From Neckera pumila (lineage: Eukaryota > Streptophyta > Bryopsida > Hypnales > Neckeraceae): a stretch of DNA of 64,000 nucleotides. The position numbers and the translations under genes are program-made. Below are positions 1-11,145 of the stretch, in pieces. Below the pieces are notes generated by a model. The model was not told the origin of the DNA. It was given only the letters and a program-made list of their open reading frames with translations, and made no database searches. The DNA is taken from contig OZ018416.1 of the NCBI GenBank assembly GCA_963969595.1, positions 6,526,065 through 6,590,064 on the forward strand. The letters run 5' to 3'. Every line of letters starts with the position of its first letter. The stretch's first letter is position 1.

Positions 1-525
1 GATGTTTTGGTTGGTATGAGGTGAGTTTAGGTTTGAATCTATGTGACTAAGGAAGTTTGGGAATGCTCAGATGTGTAGCGGGTTGTGGTGAGTCAAGAGA
101 GTCGGAGGAGAGGGGAGGATACTAGAGTTGGCATGATTGGCCTGGCTTGTAGATGGGGAGAGGTTTCCTATAGGTACATGCGTGTTGGAGTGGGTAGGTG
201 GGATTTCTGGGCAACAAGTTTCTATGCGGGTGTCCTATACTAGGTCGAGATTCAATTGGGAATTTTGTTCTTGGGCCTCTGAACTCCGTAGCTCTGTCTT
301 GGCTTGCCTTGACCACTGTTGCGAGGTGCTAGCTTGGTCAACCGGGAGACGTGGAAAACAGTCCTATTTATGTCTTTAGTTTTGGACTAGGGTAAATCCT
401 TCCGAATTTGGAACAACCAATTTGGTAGGGGCTTGGTAAGATGGGGTCTTACTGTGTCTGTTGTAACGTCTGCCAGGGTTTGGTTGTGGGAGTTGGTTGT
501 TTGTTTGGGGTTGCCTATTGACATT
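1..525. other. gene-free left edge
   Basis: I see no supportable gene here. Short open frames on both strands lack recognisable domains. The stretch probably continues the decayed retroelement that lies to its right, because it is downstream of the zinc-knuckle ORF on the minus strand. Confidence 0.4.
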
Positions 526-1359
526 CTAGGTTGGGTCCTCTTTGTGGTGGCTGCTTACTTGGTTATGAGTTGGTCTGGTTTGTATCTTGTATGTTGTGTA
601 GCCTTCCTGACGACTGGGTACTAGGCAATCTTTGGCAGGATGAGATGGAGACCCGCAGTTGGGACAGTTAAGGCGTGGATATTCATACATTATTTGTACT
701 TCTTCCATTTCACGCTCTTGGGTCTCAAAGTAAATTTTAGAGATCCATCCCTCCGAGAGGTCTAATGCTAAACAGTACCTATGCTGGCTCAGAGCACAAT
801 TCAGAATGTTAGCTACTAACTGCCGACCTAACATACGAACGATGGTTTCAAAAAACGGAGTGAACTCCAGAGGAAGTCCAACTAGGATTAGCTAGTAGGG
901 TTTGCTAGAGACTGTATTGGAAAATGGGTTGAATGATGGCTGCCAATATTGGTAAGCTGCGTCACCTCCCAAAAATGTGTGCAGCATCAAATTGATTGCT
1001 CTTTCTACCGCCGCGACACAATCAACCTTTACATAGCAAAATCCATTTCCATCCCATTTGTGAAGAATCACACAATGGGGGTGCAAGCGTTTACCCAAAT
1101 CTGTTAACTAGGCTTGGGTAGTAGATTCACTTAAGTTTCCCTCTACAAAGCTGGCTACCACTATATGACCTTGTAGATACAAGATCTCTTGATGTAAGTC
1201 AGAAGCATCAATGGCGCCAGGGGGTAGTACCTTATGAGGTTGGACTAAAAGTCCCGCCCAGTTTTGATGCAGGTTAGGTGGAAGCGTTTTGCCTATTGTG
1301 GCTTCATACGGGTTGAGTGCAAGTTTGGGAGGCTTCACCCTGTCGTGGCCTAGGTTCAC
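526..1359 (-). pseudogene. retroelement gag-like ORF relic (DUF4283-like region plus CCHC zinc knuckle)
   Basis: Three minus-strand open segments (1108-1359, 892-1098, 526-834) read in order like the N-terminal protein of plant non-LTR retroelements. The first two hold a DUF4283-like stretch (GHIVVASFVEG, then CYVKVDC and YWQPSFNP). The last ends in a zinc knuckle, CPNCGSPSHPAKDC, which fits CX2CX4HX4C exactly. In this family the zinc knuckle binds nucleic acid and the protein packages element RNA. Stops at about 1108 and 892 and frame changes break the reading, so it is dead. No reverse transcriptase is visible downstream within the window. Family assignment rests on motif order, not on a search. 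Confidence 0.6.
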
Positions 1360-1424
1360 AATCCTAGGGCTGAGATCCGCCGCTTGTCATTTGAGATAGC
1401 ATAGATCTGGATCAGCACGCAACC

Positions 1425-1575
1425 TCCCGGGCAGTCGAAGTTGTTGGGCTCTTAGATTTGGTAAGTCGAGCCTCAGATCTAACACTTGGGCTCTTAGATC
1501 TGGCATCTGGGGCCTCAGATTTGACTCCTGGGCTCTTTGATCTAGAAGATGAGTTCTCCGTTCTGGACTCCAGGC
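1425..1575 (-). repeat. 42-bp tandem repeat encoding heptads
   Basis: On the minus strand the phrase TCTAAGAGCCC recurs every 42 bases with a 21-base sub-period (visible on the plus strand as GGGCTCTTAGAT and GCCTCAGATCT). In one frame it reads as leucine-spaced heptads (NLRPQMPDLRAQVLDLRLDL). It lies 5' of the zinc-knuckle relic on the same strand and may be the coiled-coil part of the same retroelement protein. Confidence 0.55.
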
Positions 1576-2223
1576 ATGGGCGTACTGCCACTAAGATTGG
1601 TTTCTGAATTCCTGCGTCCGGTTCACATCACTAAGTTTGTTAGCAGCTAAGTCGCATTTAATATTGTAAGCAAGTTGCCTGTGAAGCTCTAAGTATTCGT
1701 CTGCTGAGTGTCAACAATCCTCTCTAACAATGTCACAATGCAAAGCCATTGCAAGATCTAGATCTGTATCTGAGAAAAAAAGAAGGATAAAAAATTGATA
1801 AGACTATGTGCGAGGAGATAAGGTTTGACTAAAAGCGCTGTAGCTTTTCTAGTGGTTTGGGTGGGTCGATTCAAGATCTAAAACCACCAGCAGTATGCCC
1901 TTGGTATACACAAACTAGATCAAAAAACCGACTCTCAATCGAAGGTAGCAATATTCATTAATGAAGATCCGTAACATTCTGCATCAGCAGCTCCGTCTAC
2001 AATCCGCATCGCGCCTCCAACCTCTGCTACCTAGAATGTGATATTTCATTGCATTGCATGTATAAGGAAGCAGAACTTGGCATGATTTTTTGCAAATGAC
2101 AAATTGCATCTGGGATTTGGTGTTTGCTTTTTGGTGTATAGGAGTGAGAAACATCTTGAATGTTAGCTCCCGATCATTTCTTATGGTATGGGTGGCCAAA
2201 CCAGCTGTAGGAATCAACTGTAG
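1576..2223. other. no gene recognised
   Basis: Unique-looking sequence between the retroelement relic and the TIR fragment. The open frames on either strand are short and overlap the TIR frame at its right end. Nothing supportable is seen. Confidence 0.4.
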
Positions 2224-2796
2224 AGTCCGGATGGTCTTGGTCTTTGCCTTCTGTTGCATGAAAACCGACCTAAGCCCAAGTATAAGATCTTCCTCAGCCA
2301 CAATGGCGCACATAAGAGATTTGTGAAGCAATTGTCCAAAGATATTGAAAGATATGATAGAAATCCTTTTTTTGATGTACTTCAAACAAGTTCATCCATT
2401 GGATGTGATTTTGCAAAGGCAATCTTCAAAGCCATTAGGCAATGTCAGGTTGCAGTGGTGGTTTTGTCTGAGGACTTCTTCTCCAGGACTGAGTGGCCGA
2501 CGTTGGAGTTTTTTGCTTTGGTGAAGAGGAAGAGTTGTGACCCAAATCTAATTACTATGCCTATGTTCTTGGGCTTGACCCGCAAACAACGCCGTGACAA
2601 AGTGAACCATGGTCGTGGGTTGCCATTGTGGGAAAGGTGGACCAAGGAAGATAGAAGAATAATCCTTGACAATGGGATGGCTATCTTCAAAGTATTTGGA
2701 TACATCAATAGCGTTTCTCTTTGTGATTGGGATGAAGTGAAGTGTCGAGAAGATATTGTGGATGCTGTTTGTAAGGAAGTTCCAATAGAAACATGA
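2224..2796 (+). pseudogene. TIR domain of a broken TIR-NB-LRR receptor
   Basis: The frame open from 2224 to the stop at 2794-2796 encodes a plant-type TIR domain. It has the first strand KYKIFLSHNG, the IFKAIRQCQVAVVVLSEDF core, and SRTEWPTLEFF, where the glutamate about 85 residues after the TTG at 2254 sits at the catalytic position of NAD-cleaving TIR domains. There is no in-frame ATG before the domain; a stop lies at 2221-2223, and the nearest ATG (2258) is in another frame, so the start was lost or lies in an unseen exon. The frame ends just before a large insertion; NB and LRR pieces of the same strand follow at 6924-9516. TIR signalling makes nucleotide second messengers in immunity. 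It could still be expressed as a TIR-only fragment, but the missing start argues for a pseudogene. Confidence 0.75.
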
Positions 2797-3836
2797 CGTT
2801 ATGATTCTCATGTGCAAGGAAGATCTTGCATCTGCAAGGTATGTAATGTGCAAGGTGGAAGATCGATTTTGAAAGGATATGGACATGCTTTGATTGGGTG
2901 GAGGACATTCCATGCATGTTGTCGTACGCGCAATCTAGGCGTAAGTATCCTTAACACAAAAATTGTGCCAAGATAACACGGAATATCGTCCCAGGGAATT
3001 TCCGGATTCTATGTAGTATGTTCTAGCTATCCGGCTTTTCTATCTATCTTTTCTTCTCACTTACTTTCTCTCTTTCCGGCTTCCTTTACAATCCAGATCA
3101 TGAACTATCCGGAATCCGGTTTACGTCTCTGCTTCCAATCCGGTTTTCTATACCTCTGTTTTACCATCAGAGGGTCCACTATTGGTCTTGTAGAGGGGTA
3201 GGGACTCACCACTTGTTGTTCTCCTACAATTCTTAACAAACACAAATCAAAACACCCAAGTACTCAAAGGGTTGTAGCAAGATGAGAAGATCCGGATCCT
3301 CACAGCTCCCGGATAGTAATTCCGGAAAGCAGGTCACTCAGGAGTACTTCACTCCCCCCTGACTACAACGACAGATTCTCAGAGTTAAATATAAGGGAGT
3401 GCGATCTTTCTAGAGATTGGATGAATTCTAAAGTTGGCAGATCTTCCGGACAGGTGGGAACTTCCTTGGGCGGGCGCTTACCTCCGCACGGCTTGACAAC
3501 CGGACTCGCTTCCCCGCTACTCAGATCCGGACTACTCTAGTAGTAATTTAAAGACATAGTGCACAGCTCCTAAGTCAACAATCCGACAACATTACAATAG
3601 CATACTCTCGACTTAGACCGTATTCTCCTAAATCCGGATTTCCTCCTCACCCGTCCTTTCCTTCCAACACCCAGACCACAAGTCCACGCAATCCGGATAC
3701 ACTGATAAAGCCAAACTGCATACCCGAGGGCTTAGATTTCGAAAAGGGAATGAAATACAAATGAATATCAACTAGGAGGGAATGAGGGGCAACTAACTTG
3801 CCCGCCCTTAAAAACCCAAATCAAAACCAAAGTCAA

Positions 3837-3890
3837 CAGCCTAAAAACAACAAAGGGCAGCCTAAAAACAACAAAGGGCAGCCCAAAACC
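3837..3890. repeat. 21-bp tandem repeat inside the CCGGAT-rich element
   Basis: CAGCCTAAAAACAACAAAGGG occurs twice in direct succession (3837-3857 and 3858-3878), followed by a diverged third unit. Confidence 0.85.
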
Positions 3891-4040
3891 AGGGCAACCT
3901 CACACACACACCAAGAAAATCCCGATTTAACCGGAAAGTCCTTATCCCTAAACTTTCGGAACCCGGACTCACACTAGGATTCCGGTTCCAGACCTAACTA
4001 ACAAAAATCTAATCCACCACTATAAGTAATCCCCTTTAAA

Positions 4041-5937
4041 CTACTTGGTCATCCGAGACTTCTTTGAACTCCCGGCTCCTTGCTTGGTTAATTTACCAGA
4101 ACCCTTATCTGGCGTCATCTTGGCAGCCCGAGGCGGATTCTGCCGGGTCGCAGGAGACGTCTCCTCTTCATCCGTATCCTCATCAGAATCAGTAGCGGAT
4201 TCAAACTCACCGGATTCAGAGTCCTCGATCTCTTGCTTTGCTGGCTTCTTTCCTTCCGGCTTCCGCTTCTCCGACTTCCGGAGTTTGAGTTGCTTCCCAG
4301 GTGGTACCATTTCCAGTTCTTCATTCGGATCGGAGAATTCGACCTCCACTATTTCCGTCTTCGTGTTCTTCCGGGTTTCCGGCCTGAGTTCCGGTCTCGC
4401 CTCTGGAGCCGGATCTTCCAAATCGATCAATTGTGTCCCCCGTGCTGGTGATGGTTCCGCCATGTGGGGGAATTTATCCGGATGCTCCCTTGCCGGATTT
4501 ATCGTTCCCATACCTTCTAAGAGGTCCCTCCGGATTGGCAATCTCTGCCCTGTCTTTCTGGATTCCGCCGGAGACTGTGAGGAAGGACTAAAATGACTCA
4601 CGGTTCCCCACTTCGGGAATTGACCTGAGGGAGGTACCTGGGGCAGCTTGAAGAGAGACTTCAAACCCGGGTCTTCTTTCGTTCTGGAAGTTCCAGCTCC
4701 ATACTTGCCCGGTGACTCCATGAAGATATTCGGAAGCGGCCCGAACTCGTCCTTGGCCACATCCAGGGGTCTCAGCAGCTACCGCATCTCGTCCAAAACA
4801 GTCTTCATCTTGGCCTCGTAATCGACCAAGACCTGCAACACTCGAGATCCGGTGACGATGCCATCGGTATCTAATTTCTTTGTGAAGAGCGCGGACCGGA
4901 TGATCAAATGTTCCGGTTGCTCTACCAACCCCTTCAAATCTCGGACGAGCTTCAGGGCATCCGTCTCCTTCTTCTGGGCTGAGATCGACTGCCCCTCCGT
5001 CCAGTAAAACTTGTTCTTGTAGTTATCCCGTTCCGCCTTCAGTAGTGCGATCTCCTTGTCCTTCTCTTGGAGTAGTGCCGGATCAGGTCTCTTCCAGATT
5101 TTGTTGAAGATCTGATCCGTCTCAACGTTCAATTCGCTGGCGACGCCCGTGATCACCCTTGCCATCTCGGCGTGCATCTTCCGACACTGTGCCATCCACC
5201 GGGCTCCGGCGTCATAGAAGTTGGAGACATCGGTATATAGGGCCGGATTCAATTTTGGCACGTCTATACTCGCTCTTCGTGAATCCGGATTTGTTAACTT
5301 ATGCCGCTTCTTCTTCTCCAGCGGTTTCGGTTCCGGATGCTCCTCTTCTTCTTCTTCGGTCGCTTCTCCCGTCGGCTTCAACTCCTTGACGGGACTCTGC
5401 TTGGCCTTCTCAACCGCCATCGCCATCTTTTTGACCTTCTGGTGAATTAGGCCTGCCCAATTCACGACCCGGCCTTCCAGCGCTCCGAAAATAGTATTCG
5501 CGACTGTGATCGTAACTCTCGTGGGCTTTTCCGGATATACTAAGGGGATCAGGAAATTCAGTAACCTCCTATGACGCTCATTGCTACAGTCACTTACGGA
5601 GAAACCCTCCTTGTGGTGTGGTGGCTTCTTGAATTTCCCCTCATGAAACTTATCCGTCCGGGTTGCGCTTCCGGATCCGGACTGCGTTAACCCGTAAGTT
5701 TCCGCCCACATCCCTTCCGTCCAGGACGATAACCGCCCTCTTGGCGTCGAACTGGTTCGGCGCCCCAAAAACTAATTCCTGAAGAAAGTCCTCACTCCTC
5801 ACCGTCCAGGGTTTCCGGATGAACCCTATACACCCTAGTGTGGACAAATCTTCTTCTAACTCTAAACGTTCACCGGGATCTGATGGAATGATCGGGTATA
5901 AGAGTTTGACAGACGGAACTGTCTTCTGTCCCTACGC
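4041..5937 (-). pseudogene. gag-like structural ORF of the CCGGAT-rich element, broken
   Basis: Minus-strand coding, opening after a TAG at about 5937. An N-terminal part is read down to about 5712 (contains GCIGFIRKPW and FGAPNQFDAK). It then shifts frame into a long segment (to 4782) with LLNFLIPLVYPEKPTRVT, which resembles the 'putative plant transposon protein' region of plant retroelements. Next come an acidic run (EEEEEEHPEP) and a predicted coiled coil (EKDKEIALLKAERDNYKNKF). An amber codon at 4779-4781 stops this frame, but the same frame stays open for about 240 more codons to 4041 with a very charged Ser/Glu/Lys-rich tail. No protease, reverse transcriptase or integrase is present. 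One frameshift plus one in-frame stop suggest decay; programmed read-through at the amber codon is possible but untested. Confidence 0.55.
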
Positions 5938-6425
5938 TGACGTTTCCGCCATTGAACTCTAATCCGGTGCAATCGGCACCCTCCTTTCCTTCTCTCCCTA
6001 TCCGGCCTAACTCACCACTCTTTCACTCTTCTACGAGAAAATGCGCTCCAAACTGCAAACACACACCTCCTCGAGCGGAAGAAAGAGGGAGAAGAATGAG
6101 AAGATGATCCGTTTAAGTACCCGGCCAGTGATCGACATCCGTTGATTCGGTCATTTAATGCGCCGCCTTTTTCAAACGGATCCCTAGTTTCCGTAGGCCG
6201 GACCCCTAGTTCGTAGGTTTGCTGGAATCCGGATCTCCTTCCGGTTTCCGGATCCGGTAAAAGTCCGTCCTTTACTCCTTCTACAATCTTTTGTGAGTTG
6301 GAACTTTCCGGCTACCTAATTTCTACTAAAAGTTCCGTTTCAAGGTTCTACTACTACAAAATTTCGAAAATATTTATGGAATTGATCCTAAACTAATCCG
6401 GATTTCTAAATAATGACATTGCGTA

Positions 6426-8095
6426 CTCCCACACATGCAAACTTCATGTCTTGGGTATTTTTTGTTGCATTCTTATTGGAGTAGTTATGTGCACCTTTGG
6501 AATGTTGAATATGCTATCCTTCAAAGAATTGCACTTGTCAATGTGAGTATTTGCTTTTATCATAGTTTGCCATTTCTATATATAGTTGGCCACAACGAGT
6601 TGTAGTGAAATTTTCCTTTTGCAAAAACAACTTTGAAGTTTTTCTTTATTATGTATATTTGTAAAACTTCTCCCATTCAACATTTCACATATCTTTTGTT
6701 CACAGTAGACATCATGCTACAAGTTGATAGGCAATGTTCTTAGATTGTTATGCATGACATCACAAAGTTATTTGCAACTTGAAACTTTGTTTTGTAAGCT
6801 TCTATGGTGGATTTTGTTGGAGCATTTTCTAGAATTTTAATTTGTTGTGATCAACCATTGTTTTTGATAGATTATTGATGAGAGATTGGAGGCTTGGAGT
6901 TATCAAGATGCTATAAAGTTTGGATCTTGGGACTGTATGGAGTGGGAGGGATTAGAAAATGCACAGCTTGTATAACTATGCAATCACTATTTGGAAGAGT
7001 TCCATGGTCAAGTTTGTCTTGTTGAGTTTGGAGTTGGGGATGAATTGCACATGCTTCGAGAAATATTGAAGAGAATCAACTTGTTCCTCCAGCCTTGTAG
7101 TATTGCACTTGGAGTATGTGAATTTGGAAGGTGCTATTTTGGACTTGAATGGTTTGTATAATCTCAAGAGTTTAAAAATTGAGATGAATTCAAACTGGGA
7201 AGTACATGGACTTGGGTTGCTTAGGCAATTGTGTCTATTGTAGTGTATTGGCAAAATGCCAAGCAATGTAGCATTCATTAAAGAAATTGGAGGATTAACC
7301 AACCTTCAAATCTTGAATTTATCAAATCATGTTTCAAGCGTGATGATTGAGTTGCCAAATTTGAGCTGCCTAAGTTTGTTACAAAGTGTTGCCTTATTTG
7401 GATTGAATGAAGTTGTTTCCATATCTTACAACTCTTCAATGACCAACTACGAGCTTCATCTTGTGAGTTGTATATCTTTGGATTCTTTGCGAAGATGCAA
7501 TGGAGTAGGTGACTTAGTTGAGTTAGAAGAACTTCAAGTATTGAGTTGTCCAAATCTTGAGGGGTTGCCCTATTTGCAACAGCTAAAAAATCTCAAGAGA
7601 TTGGTCATTCATGATTGTAGCTCAAATCAAACATTGTAATTTGGCCTTGCAAAATTATTCTTATTTAAGTGTTCACTAAAAGGGGTAGTGATGGGATTGA
7701 GTGAGTTGGTTAATCTGCAAGCTTGCAAGATCTCCATCAATGGAATTGAAGAATTCAATGATCTACATAAATTGACTAAGTTGCAAACTATTGGTGTTGA
7801 AGGATGGAACTCTCATGGATCATCAAGTATTGACAGCTTGGTGAACGTGGAGCTTCTTTCTATTCAAGATTGTAGAGGTGTTGATAGCTTGAGTGGCCTC
7901 TCAAAGGTAACAAGATTATCCAAAATTCTTTTGCATGATTGCAAGTTCAAGGATTTGGCATGTTTAAAGGATCTAATTGGATTATGCGACGTTTACATAC
8001 AAGGGTGCAATCTCTTGGAGAGATTTCCTGATATGCTCAAGGGCACAAAATTGGAGATTCTTACCATTTTGCATTGCAAGAATCTTTGAGTATGG
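6426..8095 (+). pseudogene. NB-ARC P-loop remnant and LRR region of the TNL relic
   Basis: At 6924-6965 one frame reads ILGLYGVGGIRKCT, a decayed Walker A of an NB-ARC ATPase (consensus GxGGxGKTT, with GKTT here RKCT). The rest of NB-ARC is missing. From about 7090 leucine-rich repeats follow, for example LNGLYNLKSLKIE, IGGLTNLQILNLSN, LVELEELQVLSCPNLEGL, LKNLKRLVIHDC and LVNVELLSIQDCRGVDSLSG. In-frame stops at 7241-7243 and 7637-7639 interrupt one continuous frame, and a TGA at 8087-8089 follows a frame loss. The spacing of roughly 22-25 residues and the 'L..L..C.NL..LP' style are those of plant TNL receptors, which detect pathogen effectors. Same strand and order as the TIR fragment upstream. 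Confidence 0.75.
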
Positions 8096-8177
8096 GATGG
8101 ATTGAGTAGAACAAATGGAATATCATCTGAAGCAATTGGGGTGGATTTACAGGGTGGTGAAACTTTTTTCAACTTAA

Positions 8178-9100
8178 CCCCTAAAGTTTCATGACTATGT
8201 TCTCACCAAAAACGCTCCAAAACTGCCATTTCTAATACAACTACCAAATTTTCGGAAACAAACAATTTTTGACACATGTAACCATAGGATCTTGTAGTAT
8301 GATATTTTGAAAACATGTGGTAAAAATTTCAGAAAATTCCACCGTGTGGATCATAAGATATAAACATTCAAAGTCTTGAAAACCATTTTTTCAATCCTGC
8401 GAAAAACCGGGCAGCTGCACTTTGCAAGCTCACTTTTCAATGATAAATTGTCGAAAAAGGTGGTGCTTCTTTGAATTCAGTTTCCTAAACAAGTTGTCTA
8501 TATGCTTGAAAATTTTCACATCATTTGGAATTGTACAACATCTAGGAAAAAAATAGTAAGTAGAAAGAAGTAGAAAATGATTCAAAATACTAAATTGTTA
8601 AAATTTTAATCATGGGATTTAAAAACACCAATCCCAACGGTTGTAATGTTGTAATAATCAATTTACATCCTAGGATTTTTTTTTTCCCAAAAATATTGAA
8701 AATTGAGTTAAATAAACGACTTTAAAGTTTTTTTTAGAGTAGACAATCCATAACTGCCCGCAAACCAAAAACCCTCATAACTTTTGACTCATTGAGTGAA
8801 ATGGAATGACTCAAAGCTTTTTGAGTATATATAAATGTACAGAACCAATTTGAAAAAAAAAATTCTGGAAAAAATGATTTTTTCTGATCTGCCCGAACTG
8901 CCCAGTTACGAAAGAAAGCAACATATTAGGTCACAACTTTTGACTTGTATTTCAAAATGTCATGAAACTTGGTACACATGAAGACATTCCTTGCCCCCAC
9001 CTTCTATTAAAATTTCAGCCTCAAATATGGAAATCTCTAGTCACACGTACCTGCCCAAAATTTCTATACGGCCAAAAAACGCATGTTGGTCCTTTAGGGG
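8178..9100. mobile_element. TTAA-flanked piggyBac-like non-autonomous element, copy P1
   Basis: The element starts CCCCTAAAGTTTC and ends GGTCCTTTAGGGG, flanked on both sides by TTAA (8174-8177 and 9101-9104). It is 923 bp with no coding capacity. The LRR relic continues on both sides, so it inserted into that gene. It is the inverted relative of the copy at 23185-24097. Confidence 0.8.
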
Positions 9101-9104
9101 TTAA

Positions 9105-9516
9105 GACATTTAGATCTCTCTAATTTGGCAATCACAAAGGTACCAAATTTGAGCATCCTTTTGCAATTGGAAGTGCTTCTTATTGGTGCTTGTCAGAGCT
9201 TGGTGAGGTTGACAAGTAGTGAGCAATTGATTAGTTTGAAAGTATTTCTTTCCATGATTGTATGAGTTTGATAGCCATCCCAAGTTTGAGTGGTTGCAAG
9301 CATCTTCAAAAGATCAAAGTGGGATCCTTTGGAGTTACGTTGAGTGGGAATGGGATTGAGTATCTTAGAGAACTTTGTCCGACAATAGATAATGATATTT
9401 CTCAGAACTTGGAGATTCTTGACATTTTGATAGACTTTGAATTCTTAAGATTACTATATCTATATATGTGTCATGAGGATCTCAATATCTTTGTCAAGTG
9501 CTTGTTGAACTATTGA
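9105..9516 (+). pseudogene. C-terminal LRR fragment of the TNL relic
   Basis: After the inserted element the LRR sequence resumes: LDLSNLAITKVPNLS-like coding near 9108, LEVLLIGACQSLVRL-like coding near 9165, and an open frame 9262-9516 with IPSLSGCKHLQKIKVGSFG. Frame changes are needed to connect the pieces. The frame from 9262 is not the one that ends at 8089. Confidence 0.6.
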
Positions 9517-10894
9517 TGAGTTTTCCTCTTTTAAGATTTGATCATTTGTAGAATTCATTGATATAAGATCAATGGAAATCCTATCAATTTCTATTGTGCT
9601 TATTGTTTTGAGCCTCATTTAAATTGATAGTAATAAAACTAGTAAGAGTTGCTTTGCAATTTTAGCTGTGCAATTCTATTGTTTATTGACTTCCTAAATT
9701 GACCCCACAAAATATTGAAACCCAAAATCTCATTTTAAAGTAGTATCCATTTTGTAGAAATTTTGAATTGTGCTTTCTAAATTGCGTCCATTCTTTAGAA
9801 TGGCAAGGATTGTTATAAAGGACTCCATTAAATGAGTTCAATTCAAATTTGTTGTCTATAGCTGTAGCACCTTCTAATATGGTAAGCTTGTATTGGATTG
9901 GAAGAAATTGTGCTAACACATACAAGCCCAAAGACTTTTAAGTTTTAACATGCATTTGAAAAGATAGGATGGAAAAATTACTTCAAACAAGTGAAATGGA
10001 ACTTTATACAAAAATCATTAGTGTTTAGAAAGCATTCAATGACATTGTGCATGCCCCTTACAATTGCACATGCTTAACCACTTGGTCTTCTAGACCAAGG
10101 TTATGGGTATTAAACAAGTCCCTATAATATGTGAAGAATGGGAAACCCCAATCTAATGACAATGGTTTGTAAAATTGCACTCTACAAAGAAGCTTGAAGC
10201 TGAGCTTTGTTCCACCATGTATGAATCATGTTGTGTTAATGAACCAAATTTCATCTCTTATACAAATCTCTATTACCAACGCATATGACTTATCCTAATT
10301 TGCACTTTTTAGCAAGTGATGTAAGCACGACTTGGCTAAATGTCAATGCCCACCCATCTTTGAATGGAGATGGGGCTATCTAACATCCATTCTATAGTAG
10401 TCTACTTTGATAAAATGTTGATCTTTCTTCTAAACTGCACTTTTAAATATGTTTATATTCTTAATTTGTCTTTGCCCTTTGCTTCTAATTAATAGCAAAG
10501 CTATTTACACAAATTTACAAGAATATTCAAATAGAAAGCTTTTTTCATTTTTAAGTCAAAACCATTTATAGAATATTAAGAAAGGATTCAATTCTTGGAT
10601 TTTGATTATTTGTCTTGCTCTTGGCTATGCCATGCTCTTGTAACCACTTGTCTTACTCCAACCAAAACAAAAACAAATACAAATAACTCAATTGATGATT
10701 TTCAATCAATATAGTGATCATGGGATATGCCTTTGTTGCTCTACTTCAAGCACCACCTCTGATTGAATACCAATTTCAGGAGCATCTCAAAAGTAGATGC
10801 CCTTTTGGAAGTCCCTAGACTAGATTTGGAAGAAACTCATAACTAGCTTGACATTCTAACCACTATACAATTTATAAATCTAAGCATCTCTATT
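9517..10894. other. no gene recognised
   Basis: AT-rich sequence with no open frame longer than about 80 codons and no recognisable domain on either strand. Confidence 0.4.
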
Positions 10895-11145
10895 ACAAGA
10901 AAATTGGGGCATGAAGAAGGTAGCAAAACTAGACTTGTAGTGATGCCATCTTTTGAAATTTTGAAATTTTTGAGTTTTTTTCAAAAAAGTTCAAAAGAAA
11001 ATTTAATAATTTAATAATTGCAGTCCTTGATGGCCAACCTAGACTATCTATACTCAATTAATTAATTAATTTAATTACGACAACATTGCTAGTCCAAATT
11101 TGGAAGCCTTTTTCAGGTCTCATTCTTCTTGTAATGTGTATTGGA
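10895..11145. repeat. fragment of the TTAA element family seen complete at 50334-51160
   Basis: This stretch aligns by eye with about 50625-50860: both share GACTTGTAGTGA, then TTTAATAATTT, then TTTGGAAGCC and TCTTGTAATG in the same order. The terminal TTAA/CCTAAAGG ends are absent, so it is a partial copy. Confidence 0.5.

Larger units (their letters stand above)
2926..6425 (-). mobile_element. CCGGAT-rich transposable element inserted in the TNL relic
   Basis: Between the TIR stop and the NB/LRR remains the sequence changes abruptly in composition. It becomes less AT-rich and is studded with several dozen TCCGGA/ATCCGG motifs, almost absent outside. The edges are set by that change and by short inverted ends, CGTACGCGCAAT near 2926 and ATTGCGTAC near 6419. 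It carries the minus-strand gag-like ORF at 4041-5937. Long terminal repeats were not recognised, so the class is open: a degenerate LTR retroelement is most likely. The edges are accurate to some tens of bases. Confidence 0.6.

Noticed and set aside
2254..2256. Start codon of the TIR reading frame
   Set aside because: The base triplet is TTG, not ATG, and no in-frame ATG precedes the domain.
4045..4596. 183-codon open frame on the plus strand with a Ser-rich product
   Set aside because: It is the antisense of the charged tail of the gag-like ORF; the minus strand has the longer, domain-bearing frame.
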